52,218 nt of DNA. Source: Rhodospirillales bacterium. GTDB taxonomy: Bacteria > Pseudomonadota > Alphaproteobacteria > Rhodospirillales > JASLQF01. Below are positions 16,979 to 25,901 of this stretch, in pieces. The stretch's first letter is position 1; every line of letters starts with the position of its first letter. A model generated the notes under the pieces. That model was not told where the DNA came from. It ran no database searches and saw only the letters and a list, made by a program, of their open reading frames with translations. The translations under genes were made by a program, and so were the position numbers. The stretch covers positions 1 through 52,218 of the forward strand of contig JASLQF010000060.1 in NCBI GenBank assembly GCA_030744625.1, given 5' to 3'.

Positions 16979-17797
16979 CTACATCGGCGAGTACGGGTCC
17001 CAGTCGCCGTCGCGCTTCTCCTGCAGGCTTTTGACGCCTTCCTTGGACTCGTGTCCCGTCCAGCCCAGCATCTCGAGGCCGAGCGAGGCGTCGAGGTGCG
17101 GGCCGAATGTGCGCAGCCAGTTGTTGAGCGAATACTTGGTGGTGCGCACCGCCGTCGGCGGCATCATGGCGAGGTCCTTGGCCACCTCGACGGCCTTGTC
17201 CTGAAGCTCGTCAAGGGGCACGCAGAAGGTGGCGACGCCGATGCGCTCCGCCTCCTCGCCCATCAGGGGCTTCGAGCTGAGCAGGTAATACTTGGCCTTG
17301 GCCATGCCGCACAGCAGCGGCCATATCATCGCCGAGTGGTCGCCCGCCGTGACGCCGACCCGCGTGTGGCCGTCGATGATGCGCAGGTCCGGGGAGACGA
17401 TGACCACGTCGGCGAGCACGCCCAGCGTCAGCCCGGCGCCGACGGCGACGTTGTGCATGGCCGAGACCACCGGCTTCGAAAAGTTGATGAAGTTGTAGAC
17501 GTGGTCGTGGATGCCCCGCCACGTCTTCATGACCTCGTTGAAATCCTTGTAGAGTTGTCCGGCGTCGTTGATGTCGGCGCCGGCCGAAAAGGCCTTGCCG
17601 GCACCGCACAGGATGACCACCGAGGTGTCGTCGTCCTTGTCGATCTTGGCCCACAGGTTGATAAGCTCGTCGTGCATGGTTGGGCTGACCGCGTTGAACA
17701 CCTCCGGGCGGTTGAGGCTGACGCGCAGGACGCGGTCCGCCGGACGGTCGAATTTGAGTGCCTTGTACCCGGTGTATGGGTCTTTTTTCTTGGCCAT
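16979..17797 (-). CDS. enoyl-CoA hydratase/isomerase-family protein
   Basis: This 272-residue crotonase-fold protein carries the oxyanion-hole segments KAFSAGADIND and the HNVAVGAGLTLG region. The usual hydratase acid/base Glu region reads GVTAGDHSAMIWP, with Asp where many hydratases have Glu, so dehydration/hydration specificity is uncertain. The start at 17797 (MAKKKD) is taken because a CGAAAGGGA ribosome binding site precedes it. The frame is open further upstream but with non-family sequence. It is a single gene divergent from the thioesterase at 18085. A CoA-ester pathway together with that thioesterase is a reasonable inference. Confidence 0.85.
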   Translation of the reverse strand: MAKKKDPYTGYKALKFDRPADRVLRVSLNRPEVFNAVSPTMHDELINLWAKIDKDDDTSVVILCGAGKAFSAGADINDAGQLYKDFNEVMKTWRGIHDHVYNFINFSKPVVSAMHNVAVGAGLTLGVLADVVIVSPDLRIIDGHTRVGVTAGDHSAMIWPLLCGMAKAKYYLLSSKPLMGEEAERIGVATFCVPLDELQDKAVEVAKDLAMMPPTAVRTTKYSLNNWLRTFGPHLDASLGLEMLGWTGHESKEGVKSLQEKRDGDWDPYSPM

Positions 17798-18084
17798 GGG
17801 TTGTTCCCTTTCGTTGACAGGTGCTGGATAACGGGCCGCGGTCCGGGCCGCGGGCGTCGCCCCGCCGGCGTGGGCGGGGGCGAGGGTCCCGGACGGGTCC
17901 TCCAGGCGTGCAGGTAATATGGTTTTCGGTGCTTTCCTCCCGCCTCCCCACATTACACCGGCGCCGAGCGTCGCTTCAACTGTTCGCCAACCCATGCCCA
18001 GGGGGGCGAGCAGAATGTTTGGCGCGGCGCCCGTCGTGCGTTTATGATGGCGGTGGTGCGGGACGCGGATAAGGAATGGAAGCG
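17798..18084. other. divergent intergenic region
   Basis: About 285 bp between two divergently transcribed genes. It holds a GC-rich stretch with several short inverted repeats (about 17835-17890) and no convincing gene. TTTATGATGG (18041-18050) is a possible -10 for the thioesterase. No clear -35 partner was found. Confidence 0.4.
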
Positions 18085-18477
18085 ATGAAGCAGACTCTGG
18101 TTGCCGGACTCGGTTCGGAAAAGACCTATAACGTGGACGAGGGGCGCTGTATCGAGGTCGGCGGCAACAAGATCTATGTGACCTCGGCGTTGCTCACGGA
18201 CGTGGAAAACACCTGCGCCGATCTCTTGGGCGAACACCTGGAGCCCGGCGAGACTTCGGTCGGTACGCGCATCGAGTTGGAGCAGACGGCACCGACGCCG
18301 CTCGGCATGAACGTCAAGGTCCACGCCGAACTCAGGGCCCTCAACGGCAAGCTGGCGACCTTCGACGTTTACGTGGAGGACGACAAGGAGCCCTGCGCCA
18401 AGGCCGTGCACACGCGCTTCGTCGTCAACGAAGGCCAGATGCAGGAGAACGTGGCGCTCAAGGCCGCGGAAATGTAG
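18085..18477 (+). CDS. hot-dog thioesterase, fluoroacetyl-CoA thioesterase-like
   Basis: This is a single hot-dog domain of 130 residues. The central stretch LLTDVENTCADLL followed by PGETSVGTRIELEQTAPTP matches the FlK-like thioesterase family, with a Glu in VEN and a conserved VG(T/S) strand. Such enzymes hydrolyse small acyl-CoA esters. The natural substrate is unknown for most members. The ATG at 18085 is preferred (AAGGA nine bases upstream); an in-frame ATG at 18076 is directly abutted by that motif. It is convergent with the aldehyde dehydrogenase, with a 30-bp gap. Confidence 0.82.
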   Translation: MKQTLVAGLGSEKTYNVDEGRCIEVGGNKIYVTSALLTDVENTCADLLGEHLEPGETSVGTRIELEQTAPTPLGMNVKVHAELRALNGKLATFDVYVEDDKEPCAKAVHTRFVVNEGQMQENVALKAAEM

Positions 18478-18507
18478 GCGCGATGCAGGCGAGGCGTTGG
18501 CGCCCCC

Positions 18508-19965
18508 TCACTCCGAGATATCGACCATCACGTTCTTGACCTCGGTGTAAAGCTCGAGGCCGGAGCGCCCGAGTTCGCGACCCATGCCCGACTTCTTGAA
18601 GCCGCCGAAAGGCGTGAAGACGCCGAGCTGGCTGGCGCTGGCCTGGCCGTTGACGCTGACCATGCCGCAGCGCAGACGCTTGGCCACGCGCAGCGCCTTG
18701 CCGATGTCGCGGCTCCAGACGGTTGAATTGAGGCCGTAGTCGCTGTCGTTGGCCTGGCGCAACGCATCTTCCTCTCCGTCGAAGGGAATGACCACGGCGA
18801 CCGGGCCGAAGATCTCTTCCCGCGCGATGCGCATATCGTTCAATACATCGGCGAACACCGTCGCCATCAGGTAGTTGCCGCCCTTGGGCCTGGCCGGCCG
18901 CTCGCCGCCAAGGACGAGGCGGGCGCCCTCCTCCACCCCGGCGTCGACGAAGCCCTTCACCAGCTCCCAGTGGGACGGCGAGATGAGGGGGCCGAGTTCC
19001 GTCGCCTCGTCGTCGAGGGTGCCGATCCTGAGTTTCCCGGCCGCCTTCACGAAGGTGTCCAGGAACTCGTCGTGGACGGCCCGCTCGACGAAGATGCGGG
19101 TGCGCGCCGAACACGATTGCCCGGCGTTGCCGAAGACCGCCGGCACCGCCAGACGCGCCGCCTTCGCCACGTCGGCGTCGGCGAAGACGATGTTGGGGCT
19201 CTTGCCGCCAAGCTCCAGGGTGACCCGTTTGATGTCGTCGGCCGCCGCTTTCATGATCGAGGCGCCGACGGCCGTCGATCCGGTGAACGACACCTTGTCG
19301 ACCAAGGGGTGGGGCACCAGGGAGGCGCCGATGGCGGCGTCGCCGGAAACGATGTTGACGACGCCGGGGGGCACCCCCGCCTCGTTGACGATGTCGCCGA
19401 GCACAAGGGCGGAAAGGGGCGTCGACGACGACGGCTTGACCACCACCGTGCAGCCGGCGGCCAAGGCCGGCGCCATCTTCCACGACACCGCCAGGAACGG
19501 GAAGTTCCACGGCACGATGAGGGCGCAGACGCCGACCGGCTCGCGCACGGTGAAATCGACGAACTGGCCGCCGAGCGGGATCGAATCGCCGAAGAACTTG
19601 TCCATGGCCCCGGCGTAATAGGCGTAGACCCGGGCCGCGCCCGCCACCTCCCTGCGCGCGCCTGTGATGGGCTTGCCGGAATCGAGGGCCTCGAGGTGGG
19701 CGATCTCCTCGTGGCGCTTGGTGATCAACTCGGACACCCTGTTCAGGACGCGGCCGCGCTCGAAGGGCACCATGGCCGACCACGCGCCGTCGTCGAAGGC
19801 GCGCCGCGCCGTCTTGACGGCGCGATCGGCGCCGTTAGCGTCGACGGTCGAGACGGTGGCGATGGCCTCGTTGGTCCACGGGCTGGTGACCGTGATCGGC
19901 TTGCCCTTGCCGGCCACGTACTTGCCGTCGATGAAGGGACGGTCGCGCAGGTTGGCGTCGGTCAT
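18508..19965 (-). CDS. NAD(P)-dependent aldehyde dehydrogenase
   Basis: A 485-residue ALDH-superfamily enzyme. Rossmann and catalytic motifs are complete: VPWNFPF (151-157), K177 in VVKPSS, FTGSTAVG (227-234), catalytic E251 in LELGGKSPN, nucleophile C285 in GNAGQSCSARTR, and EEIFGPV near the C-terminus. It is of the betaine-aldehyde/aminoaldehyde-like branch by general look, but the aldehyde is not predictable. It is the last gene of the minus-strand operon and overlaps the HAD gene by ATGA, so it probably oxidises an aldehyde released late in that pathway (inference). Confidence 0.92.
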   Translation of the reverse strand: MTDANLRDRPFIDGKYVAGKGKPITVTSPWTNEAIATVSTVDANGADRAVKTARRAFDDGAWSAMVPFERGRVLNRVSELITKRHEEIAHLEALDSGKPITGARREVAGAARVYAYYAGAMDKFFGDSIPLGGQFVDFTVREPVGVCALIVPWNFPFLAVSWKMAPALAAGCTVVVKPSSSTPLSALVLGDIVNEAGVPPGVVNIVSGDAAIGASLVPHPLVDKVSFTGSTAVGASIMKAAADDIKRVTLELGGKSPNIVFADADVAKAARLAVPAVFGNAGQSCSARTRIFVERAVHDEFLDTFVKAAGKLRIGTLDDEATELGPLISPSHWELVKGFVDAGVEEGARLVLGGERPARPKGGNYLMATVFADVLNDMRIAREEIFGPVAVVIPFDGEEDALRQANDSDYGLNSTVWSRDIGKALRVAKRLRCGMVSVNGQASASQLGVFTPFGGFKKSGMGRELGRSGLELYTEVKNVMVDISE

Positions 19966-20765
19966 GGGGGTCCTTCTTCCAATGCACCGGTGGCGCCGCC
20001 CGGCGGCGGCGTATTAATGCTGAACACGTCCAAGAGGTCCGATAGGCCGCCGAGACGGATATCGACGCTGCCGTCGCGCGGGGTCGGTGCACCGGGGTCC
20101 GCCGGCAGCCATGCCGTGTGGCAACCCAATGCCTTGGCGCCTTGCATATCGTTCTTCAGGCTGTCGCCGATGAACAGCACATCCTCGGGCGCCACGTCGA
20201 GCGCCTTCATCGCCACCTCGAACGGCAGCGGGTCGGGCTTCATGCGCCCGACGGCGCCGGAGACGACAATCGGCGCGAAGTGCTCCTTGAGCCCATAGCG
20301 TTCCAGGGTCTCGTGAACGATCTCGGGCAGCGGATAGTTGGCGACGACGGCCAGCGGATAGTCCACGGCCAGGGCGGCGACGACCTCGGCGGCCCCGGGA
20401 AGGGGATAACATTCGGCGACCATGACACGCATATAGTGGTCGAAGAGCCGGGACACCTCCGCCTCGTCCATGTCGCACGCGCAGCCGCAGCGGGCTAGGG
20501 TGTGAACCAGTCGATCCGAGAGCACTTGATCGCGGGCGGTATCGTCCATCACCGACCATTGCGCGTCGGAAACCACGTTGTAGGCCTCCAGGAACGCCGG
20601 CCATTCGGTTCCGGTGCGTTGGAAGCAGTCGCGCTTGGCCTCGTCGCGCATCCACTCGAAGACGCGCGAGACGCATGCCGTATGGCCCTCCGGGTCGTTG
20701 TCGTATCCCGGATAGTGGACCAGGGTGTCCCCCCAATCGAAAAGTATGGCGCGAACCTCCCTCAT
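19962..20765 (-). CDS. HAD-superfamily hydrolase
   Basis: This 267-residue haloacid dehalogenase-fold protein has a helical cap. Motif I is FDWGDTL (9-15), where the usual second catalytic Asp (DxD) is Gly and an Asp comes one residue later. Motif II (VANYPLP), motif III Lys (GRMKPDP) and motif IV (FIGDSLKNDMQGA) are present. The altered motif I is known in some HAD groups but makes ordinary phosphomonoesterase activity less certain. It is tightly packed with 4-bp overlaps on both sides between an esterase and an aldehyde dehydrogenase. In this operon it could dephosphorylate a ribose-phosphate-linked intermediate (inference). Confidence 0.87.
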   Translation of the reverse strand: MREVRAILFDWGDTLVHYPGYDNDPEGHTACVSRVFEWMRDEAKRDCFQRTGTEWPAFLEAYNVVSDAQWSVMDDTARDQVLSDRLVHTLARCGCACDMDEAEVSRLFDHYMRVMVAECYPLPGAAEVVAALAVDYPLAVVANYPLPEIVHETLERYGLKEHFAPIVVSGAVGRMKPDPLPFEVAMKALDVAPEDVLFIGDSLKNDMQGAKALGCHTAWLPADPGAPTPRDGSVDIRLGGLSDLLDVFSINTPPPGGATGALEEGPP

Positions 20766-21754
20766 GCCGAGACCCGTTCGCCGTCGGCCTCTCCGAAGGC
20801 GTCCCGGAACGCCCGGCACATGCCCTCGGCCAAGTCCTTGACGCCGTCGCTCACGGGCCAGGCGCGCATGAAGCCGTGGGTCAGGTGCCGGGCGTTCACG
20901 AACTCCACCGGCACGCCCGCGTCCTTCAACCGCCCGGCGTAGCGGATGCCGTCGTCGCGCAAGGGATCGTATTCGGCGGTGACGATGCGGGCCGGCGGCA
21001 GGCCGCAAAGGTCGGCGGCGGCGAGCGGCACGGCGCGTGGGTCCCGCGTCCCCATGTCGCCACCGAGATAGGCCCGCCAGAAGTAAATCATCTCGTCCCT
21101 GGAGAGTATCGGCGCGGCGGCGTTCTCCCGGTAAGACCCGGTCTCGAAATCCGTCCCCAGCGCCGGGTAGTTGAGGACCTGCAGGCGGATGGCCGGCCCG
21201 CCCCTGTCCCGCGCCTCGATGGCCAGGGCGGCGCACAGGTTGCCGCCCGAGCTTTCGCCGCTCACCGCCATGCGCGTACCGTCGAGGCCCAACCCGTGCC
21301 CCTCTTCCGCCACCCAGCGGAGCGCCGCGTAGCAGTCCTCGAAACCGGCCGGGAACGGGTGCTCCGGAGACAGCCGGTAGCGGGGAGCGACCACGGCGGC
21401 GCCTGTCTCCTGGCAGAAACGCACGCACGTGCCCTCGGACTGTTCGGGGCTGCCATACATCCAGCCCCCGCCATGGACGTAGAAGATCACCGGCAAGACC
21501 CCTCGTCCGGCGGCCGGACGGTAGAAGCGCATCTCGATCCCGCGTCCCGGGGCGGGGACCGTGACCGTCTCCACCCGCACGTCGCCGGGAACCGGCGGCG
21601 CGGCGCGGCGGCGGCGCTCGGCCACGCGGGCGCGGCGCTCGACCGTGTTCTCCTCGTGGAGCGGCCTTGGACAGCCGGCCATCGCCTCTTCGAGATAGGG
21701 CACGAACGTGGGGTCGATATCCATCGGCCGCATGGTCCCGACGGTGACGATCAT
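20762..21754 (-). CDS. HSL-family alpha/beta hydrolase (esterase)
   Basis: A 330-residue hydrolase of the hormone-sensitive-lipase/acetyl-hydrolase type. The oxyanion-hole motif HGGGW is at 94-98, the nucleophile elbow GESSGG has Ser168, the acid lies in AEYDPLRDDG, and the His in LTHGF. It is cytoplasmic, with no signal peptide. It overlaps PsuG (upstream) and the HAD gene (downstream) by 4 bp each, so it belongs to the same operon. Likely substrates are small acyl esters or lactones; the specific one is unknown. Confidence 0.9.
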   Translation of the reverse strand: MIVTVGTMRPMDIDPTFVPYLEEAMAGCPRPLHEENTVERRARVAERRRRAAPPVPGDVRVETVTVPAPGRGIEMRFYRPAAGRGVLPVIFYVHGGGWMYGSPEQSEGTCVRFCQETGAAVVAPRYRLSPEHPFPAGFEDCYAALRWVAEEGHGLGLDGTRMAVSGESSGGNLCAALAIEARDRGGPAIRLQVLNYPALGTDFETGSYRENAAAPILSRDEMIYFWRAYLGGDMGTRDPRAVPLAAADLCGLPPARIVTAEYDPLRDDGIRYAGRLKDAGVPVEFVNARHLTHGFMRAWPVSDGVKDLAEGMCRAFRDAFGEADGERVSA

Positions 21755-22680
21755 GGGTGCTCCCCGTTGGCCCGAAGCGCGGCGTAGGCCTTGGCGATGG
21801 CCGCCGCCGTCGCCGCATTGTTGCGCACCGCGCTCTTGCCGGCCTTCATGACTTCGCCACCCGAAAGCGCGTTCAGGCGCTCCAGCACGAAGGGGGTGAT
21901 CGCCTTGCCCGAAACCTTCTCCGCCTCGGCCTGCTTCAGGGCCTCTTTGACGTAGCCGTCGAGGGTGGCGGCGTCCAGGGCATCGTCGGCGGCCAGCTCG
22001 TTGACCACCAGGACGCCCCCCCCGATCCCCAAATCCCACTTGGCCTTCATGACACGCGCGACCGCATCGGCCTTGTCGAACCGGCGGTCGACGGGCAGCC
22101 CGCTTGGCGCGTAGTAGGCGGGAAAGTCGTCCGTCCCGTAGCCAAGCACCGGCACGCCCTTGGTTTCCAGGTATTCCAGCGTGCGCGGCAGGTCCAGGAT
22201 CGCCTTGGCGCCGGCGCACACGACGGCGACGTTGGTCCGCGCCAGTTCCTCGAGGTCGGCGGAGACATCCATGGTCGCCTCGAAACCCCGGTGCACGCCG
22301 CCGATACCGCCGGTGACGAACACCGGGATGCCGGCGAGCCCCGCGCAGATCATCGAAGACGCCACCGTCGTCGCCCCGTAGCCGCCTTCGGCAATCACCA
22401 TCGCCAAATCGCGGCGGCTGACCTTGGCGACGTCGTTGGCACTGGCGAGAGCCTCCTGCTCTCTTTCGTCCATGCCGACCTTTATGCGCCCGGCGAGGAT
22501 GCCGATGACGGCGGGAACGGCGCCGCCGCCGCGTATCGCGGCCGACGCCTCGCGCACGGCCGAAAGGCTCTCCGGATGCGGCAAGCCGCGGTTGATCATG
22601 GAGGACTCGACGGCGACGACGGGGGCGCCCGTCTCGACGGCCGTTTTCACCTCATCGCCAAGATCCATGCCGTTCTCCAT
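21751..22680 (-). CDS. psuG: PsuG-like pseudouridine-5'-phosphate glycosidase
   Basis: A 309-residue member of the PsuG/IndA family, which reversibly splits the C-C glycosidic bond of pseudouridine 5'-phosphate to uracil and ribose 5-phosphate. E25 (AVESSMINRGLPHPE) and K67 (GRIKVG) fall where the catalytic Glu and Lys are expected. VFVTGGIGGVHRG and the C-terminal NNAATAAAIAKA match family signatures. The partner kinase PsuK, normally adjacent, is absent. Instead the gene sits among NadC-like, OMPDC-like, esterase and HAD genes. Its substrate in this operon may therefore be another C- or N-ribotide (inference). It begins 63 bp after the OMPDC-like gene. Confidence 0.85.
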   Translation of the reverse strand: MENGMDLGDEVKTAVETGAPVVAVESSMINRGLPHPESLSAVREASAAIRGGGAVPAVIGILAGRIKVGMDEREQEALASANDVAKVSRRDLAMVIAEGGYGATTVASSMICAGLAGIPVFVTGGIGGVHRGFEATMDVSADLEELARTNVAVVCAGAKAILDLPRTLEYLETKGVPVLGYGTDDFPAYYAPSGLPVDRRFDKADAVARVMKAKWDLGIGGGVLVVNELAADDALDAATLDGYVKEALKQAEAEKVSGKAITPFVLERLNALSGGEVMKAGKSAVRNNAATAAAIAKAYAALRANGEHP

Positions 22681-22743
22681 CGCCTCGATTGTTCTTCACG
22701 GCCCGCAACCGATCCACTACCCGGGCTCGGCCGAGGGGCCGGC

Positions 22744-23532
22744 TCAGGAGAATTGCATCACCTCGTCGACCATGCGCCGCGCCGCCTCGCCGGGATCGGG
22801 GGCGGCGCAGATCTTGCGGCCGATGACGGCGAGCCGCGAGGGCAGTCCCTCGGCGGCGCCGAAGGCCTCGGCGATGGTGCCGCCGAGCGGCCCGATGCCG
22901 GTCAGGAACAGAACAGGCGTACGGATATTCTCAACCAACCAGGCGGAGCGCCGGCGGATCATCTCGGGATCGTTGGCCGGCAGCACGAAGTGCCGTCCGC
23001 CCATCTTGGTGGCCTGCTCGATGATGCGGTCGAGCCCGTCGTCGGCAAAGTAGCCGCCGCCCCGGATGCAATAATCGGGCACCGGGATCTCGCCGCCGAC
23101 CACGGGAATGAGCCCGGCCTCGAGGGTGTGGCCGACGAACTGGCGTACCGCGGTCGGACCGGCGACGGGGAAGAGGATCAAGCCCTTCAACCCGGCCTCG
23201 CTGCATATTTTGACGAAGGGCTTGGCGCTGGCCGGCATGTCGGGGCCCGCCTTCTGATGGTCGTAGAGGATGGGCAGGTCCGAGATGTCGCGGATGGCGC
23301 GCACCGCGTCGAACAATCCCACATGGAGAACGGCGCTCAGGCCGAGCTTGTATTCGACGACACCGGGCACGGTGCAGGTCGCCTCGACGACCCGCTTGAG
23401 CTCGTCGACGGTATCCAGGTCGAGGGCCGGCACGATGCCGAGCCGCGCCGGGATGGGGTCCGCTGTCGGCGCCGGGTCGGACGACTGGGCCGCCACTCCG
23501 GCCTTTGCGGTGGTCACGCTGGTCATGATCAT
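22744..23532 (-). CDS. orotidine-5'-phosphate decarboxylase-like protein
   Basis: This 262-residue TIM-barrel protein is of the OMP decarboxylase superfamily. Seen are D38 in PALDLD, K62 in EYKLG and the catalytic strand YDHQKAGPD (90-98). D91, K94 and D98 are spaced one residue wider at each step than the D-x-K-x-x-D of E. coli PyrF. VVGGEIPVPD and the C-terminal VIGRKICAAPDP phosphate-binding part are also present. It could be a divergent true PyrF serving the pyr genes at 2.5-7.5 kb. However, its ATGA overlap with the NadC-like gene ties it to the catabolic-looking operon and suggests decarboxylation of a different ribotide or sugar acid. Activity is uncertain. Confidence 0.75.
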   Translation of the reverse strand: MIMTSVTTAKAGVAAQSSDPAPTADPIPARLGIVPALDLDTVDELKRVVEATCTVPGVVEYKLGLSAVLHVGLFDAVRAIRDISDLPILYDHQKAGPDMPASAKPFVKICSEAGLKGLILFPVAGPTAVRQFVGHTLEAGLIPVVGGEIPVPDYCIRGGGYFADDGLDRIIEQATKMGGRHFVLPANDPEMIRRRSAWLVENIRTPVLFLTGIGPLGGTIAEAFGAAEGLPSRLAVIGRKICAAPDPGEAARRMVDEVMQFS

Positions 23533-24419
23533 TCTCCCGCGGCGCGGGCGAGCCGTATGTCCCGCTTGGCGCTATCTTTCATTTCCCCGATGTCGATGCT
23601 GATGTCGACCACCTTGACGCTGTGCACGATGCCGCCGATGGCGATCTGGTTGACGCCGGTCTTGGCGATGTCGACCACGGTGTCCTCGTTGACGGCGCCG
23701 GTGGCCACCGTGAACGCCTTGTCGCCGACCAGTTCGACGGCCTTCTCGAGGATATCCAGGTCCATGTTGTCGAACATGATGCACTCGCACCCGCAATCGA
23801 GGGCCTCCCCCACGTCGCCAAGGGTCTCGCACTCGACCTCGATCTTGAAGGTATGCTGGAGCTGCGGACGCAGCTTCTCCACCGCCGCGCGGATGCCGCC
23901 GGCCATCTTGATATGGTTGTCCTTGAGCAGGATGGAGTTGTGCAGGCTGTACATGTGCGAGTGTGCCCCGCCCTTTTCGACGGCGTACTTCTGCAGATAG
24001 CGGATGACCGGAATGCCCTTGCGCGCGTCCGCGATGCGCGTGCCGTAGGGCTCCACCAGCTTGACGTAGCGCCGCGCCTGGGTGGCGATGCCCGACATGT
24101 GCTGCAGGTAATCCAGGGCCAGCCGCTCGCCCGCCGAGAAGACCCACGACTTGGCCGTGACCCGCATGATCACGGTGCCCGGTCCGCCCTCCTCGCCGTC
24201 CTTGGCCAGGGTTTCGATCTCGCACTCGGGATCGAGGACCTTCCACGTCAGTTTGGCCACCGGGATGCCGCAGATGACGCCCGGCGTCTTCATGTAGACC
24301 TGGGCGGTGGCCATGTGGCCCGGCTCCCACAGGCGCTGCCCCGTGTGATCGCCGTGCAGAAGTTCCTCGCGGATGCCCCAATCGACGATCGGACGAACGA
24401 TGTTATCGATGAGTTCCAT
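23529..24419 (-). CDS. NadC-like phosphoribosyltransferase, copy A
   Basis: This 296-residue protein has the quinolinate phosphoribosyltransferase fold. R133/K134 (DARKG), H155, K166 (LLKDNHI), E194/E196 and D217 (IMFDNMD) match catalytic and PRPP-binding residues. The Arg of the canonical NHR motif, which binds the pyridine carboxylate, is replaced by Met156 (SHM), and RKTTPG reads RKGIPV. It is therefore probably not an ordinary NadC. No nadA or nadB is nearby. It is translationally linked to the OMPDC-like gene (4-bp overlap) and lies 27 bp after the amidohydrolase. It is a paralog of 37008-37922. A modified heterocyclic acid as substrate is inference. Confidence 0.82.
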   Translation of the reverse strand: MELIDNIVRPIVDWGIREELLHGDHTGQRLWEPGHMATAQVYMKTPGVICGIPVAKLTWKVLDPECEIETLAKDGEEGGPGTVIMRVTAKSWVFSAGERLALDYLQHMSGIATQARRYVKLVEPYGTRIADARKGIPVIRYLQKYAVEKGGAHSHMYSLHNSILLKDNHIKMAGGIRAAVEKLRPQLQHTFKIEVECETLGDVGEALDCGCECIMFDNMDLDILEKAVELVGDKAFTVATGAVNEDTVVDIAKTGVNQIAIGGIVHSVKVVDISIDIGEMKDSAKRDIRLARAAGE

Positions 24420-24446
24420 GATTCCTCGCCCTTCTTGCTCTTGGAC

Positions 24447-25742
24447 TTAAGCCGTGGCCGCCGCCGCGTGGGGCCGCGCCGCGCCTTCGGCCAGGGTGTC
24501 CTTGAAGACCTCGCCGTCCTTCATGACCAGATGAAAGCGTGCCGCCTCGCGCATCGCCGCGATATCGGCCAGCGGGTCGCCGTCGAAGACCACCGCGTCG
24601 GCGAGCTTGCCGGCCTCGAGCGTGCCGACGTCGGGCATCCTGAGGCATTCGGCGGCCGTTTCGGTGGCGGACACGATGGCCTCCATGGGCGTCATGCCGA
24701 GGTACTCCACCATGTAGGCGAGCTCGACCAGGTTCTCGCCGGTCAACAGGCGGTGCGACTGGTCGGTGCCCATGGCGATCTTGAGGCCCTTCTCGCGGGC
24801 ATGCCTGTAGAGCGGTATCTGCTCGCGCAGCCGCGCCACGATTGCCTCTTCCTTGCGCGCTTCGTCGGCGATCCCCTGGGCGTCCCATTTCGGGTTTGCC
24901 TCGCGGTGCTTGACGCCCTCGGGCACCAGGGCCAGGGTCGGCACCCACCAGGTGCCCTGCTCGATCATCGCCTCCAGGCATTCCTCGTCGAAGAACCAGC
25001 CGTGTTCGAGGGAATAGATGCCGCCCGCCTCAAGTGCCAATTTGATGCCGGCCAGGCCCTCGGCGTGGACGGCGACGCCGGTGCCGCGCGCCGCCGCCTC
25101 GGCGACGACGACACGTATCTCCTCGATGCTGAACTGGGTCTCGTCGAAGTCGTCGGTAAGCGACGTGATGCCGCCCGTCGTGCAGATCTTGAGGAAGTCG
25201 GCGCCCGCCATTAGGAGCTCGCGCGAAACTTTTCGCAACGCGTCGACGCCGTCGGCGACGTGCTCGGGCAGCCAGAAGCGCTTCGGCACCCGGAAACCGG
25301 CGGGCACCCAACAGTCGCCGTGGCCCCCCGACTGGCAGATCATGGCGATGGCCACGAGCAGCCGCGGCCCGGCGATGATGCCGTCTTCGACGGCTTTGCG
25401 GAAGCCGGCGTCGGCGCCGCCGGTGTCGCGCGCCGTGGTCACCCCGCAGTCCAGCGTGTCACGCAGGATTTCCTGGGACTTGAAGATGTTATAGGTGGGT
25501 GGCGTCTTCAGGTGCTCCTTGTGGTCGCGCGCCCGGTAGGTGCAGTGGACATGGCAATCGACGAAGCCGGGCAGGATGGTACGCCCCGCCGCATCGAACA
25601 CCTCGGCCCCCTTGGGCAACGCGATGGCGTCGGCGGCGCCGGCCGCTGTGACGCGCCCGCCATCGACGACGACGATGCCGTTGGCGACGGGATCGCGGCC
25701 CGTTCCGTCGATCAGGGGTCCTCCGACGATGGCGCTTACCAT
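24447..25742 (-). CDS. metal-dependent amidohydrolase (imidazolonepropionase/prolidase-like)
   Basis: A 431-residue amidohydrolase of the Met_dep_hydrolase type. H64/H66 in FVDCHVHCTY, a carboxylated-Lys candidate in DFLKICTTGG, His in AVHAEG and LEHGW, and the catalytic Asp in MGTDQSHR are all visible, giving a binuclear site. The ATG at 25742 is preferred because GAGAGGG precedes it; an ATG at 25766 is in frame. It heads the seven-gene block and lies 160 bp after the CCG gene on the same strand, so it may be part of one long transcript with the redox cassette. Likely reaction: hydrolytic opening of a cyclic amide, fitting ring reduction by the upstream complex (inference). Confidence 0.87.
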   Translation of the reverse strand: MVSAIVGGPLIDGTGRDPVANGIVVVDGGRVTAAGAADAIALPKGAEVFDAAGRTILPGFVDCHVHCTYRARDHKEHLKTPPTYNIFKSQEILRDTLDCGVTTARDTGGADAGFRKAVEDGIIAGPRLLVAIAMICQSGGHGDCWVPAGFRVPKRFWLPEHVADGVDALRKVSRELLMAGADFLKICTTGGITSLTDDFDETQFSIEEIRVVVAEAAARGTGVAVHAEGLAGIKLALEAGGIYSLEHGWFFDEECLEAMIEQGTWWVPTLALVPEGVKHREANPKWDAQGIADEARKEEAIVARLREQIPLYRHAREKGLKIAMGTDQSHRLLTGENLVELAYMVEYLGMTPMEAIVSATETAAECLRMPDVGTLEAGKLADAVVFDGDPLADIAAMREAARFHLVMKDGEVFKDTLAEGAARPHAAAATA

Positions 25743-25901
25743 GTGTGTTGCCCTCTCTGAATCCATACCTACGAGGCGCCGCCGGAAGCGCGCGGCGCGC
25801 CGCCAGTATATCAGTTCCCAGTAATATGAAAGCGCCCAAGCGACTGCGGCACAAAGGCTATCACGGGCGGGTCCGAATTGACAATTAAGGGCCGGCCGGC
25901 C

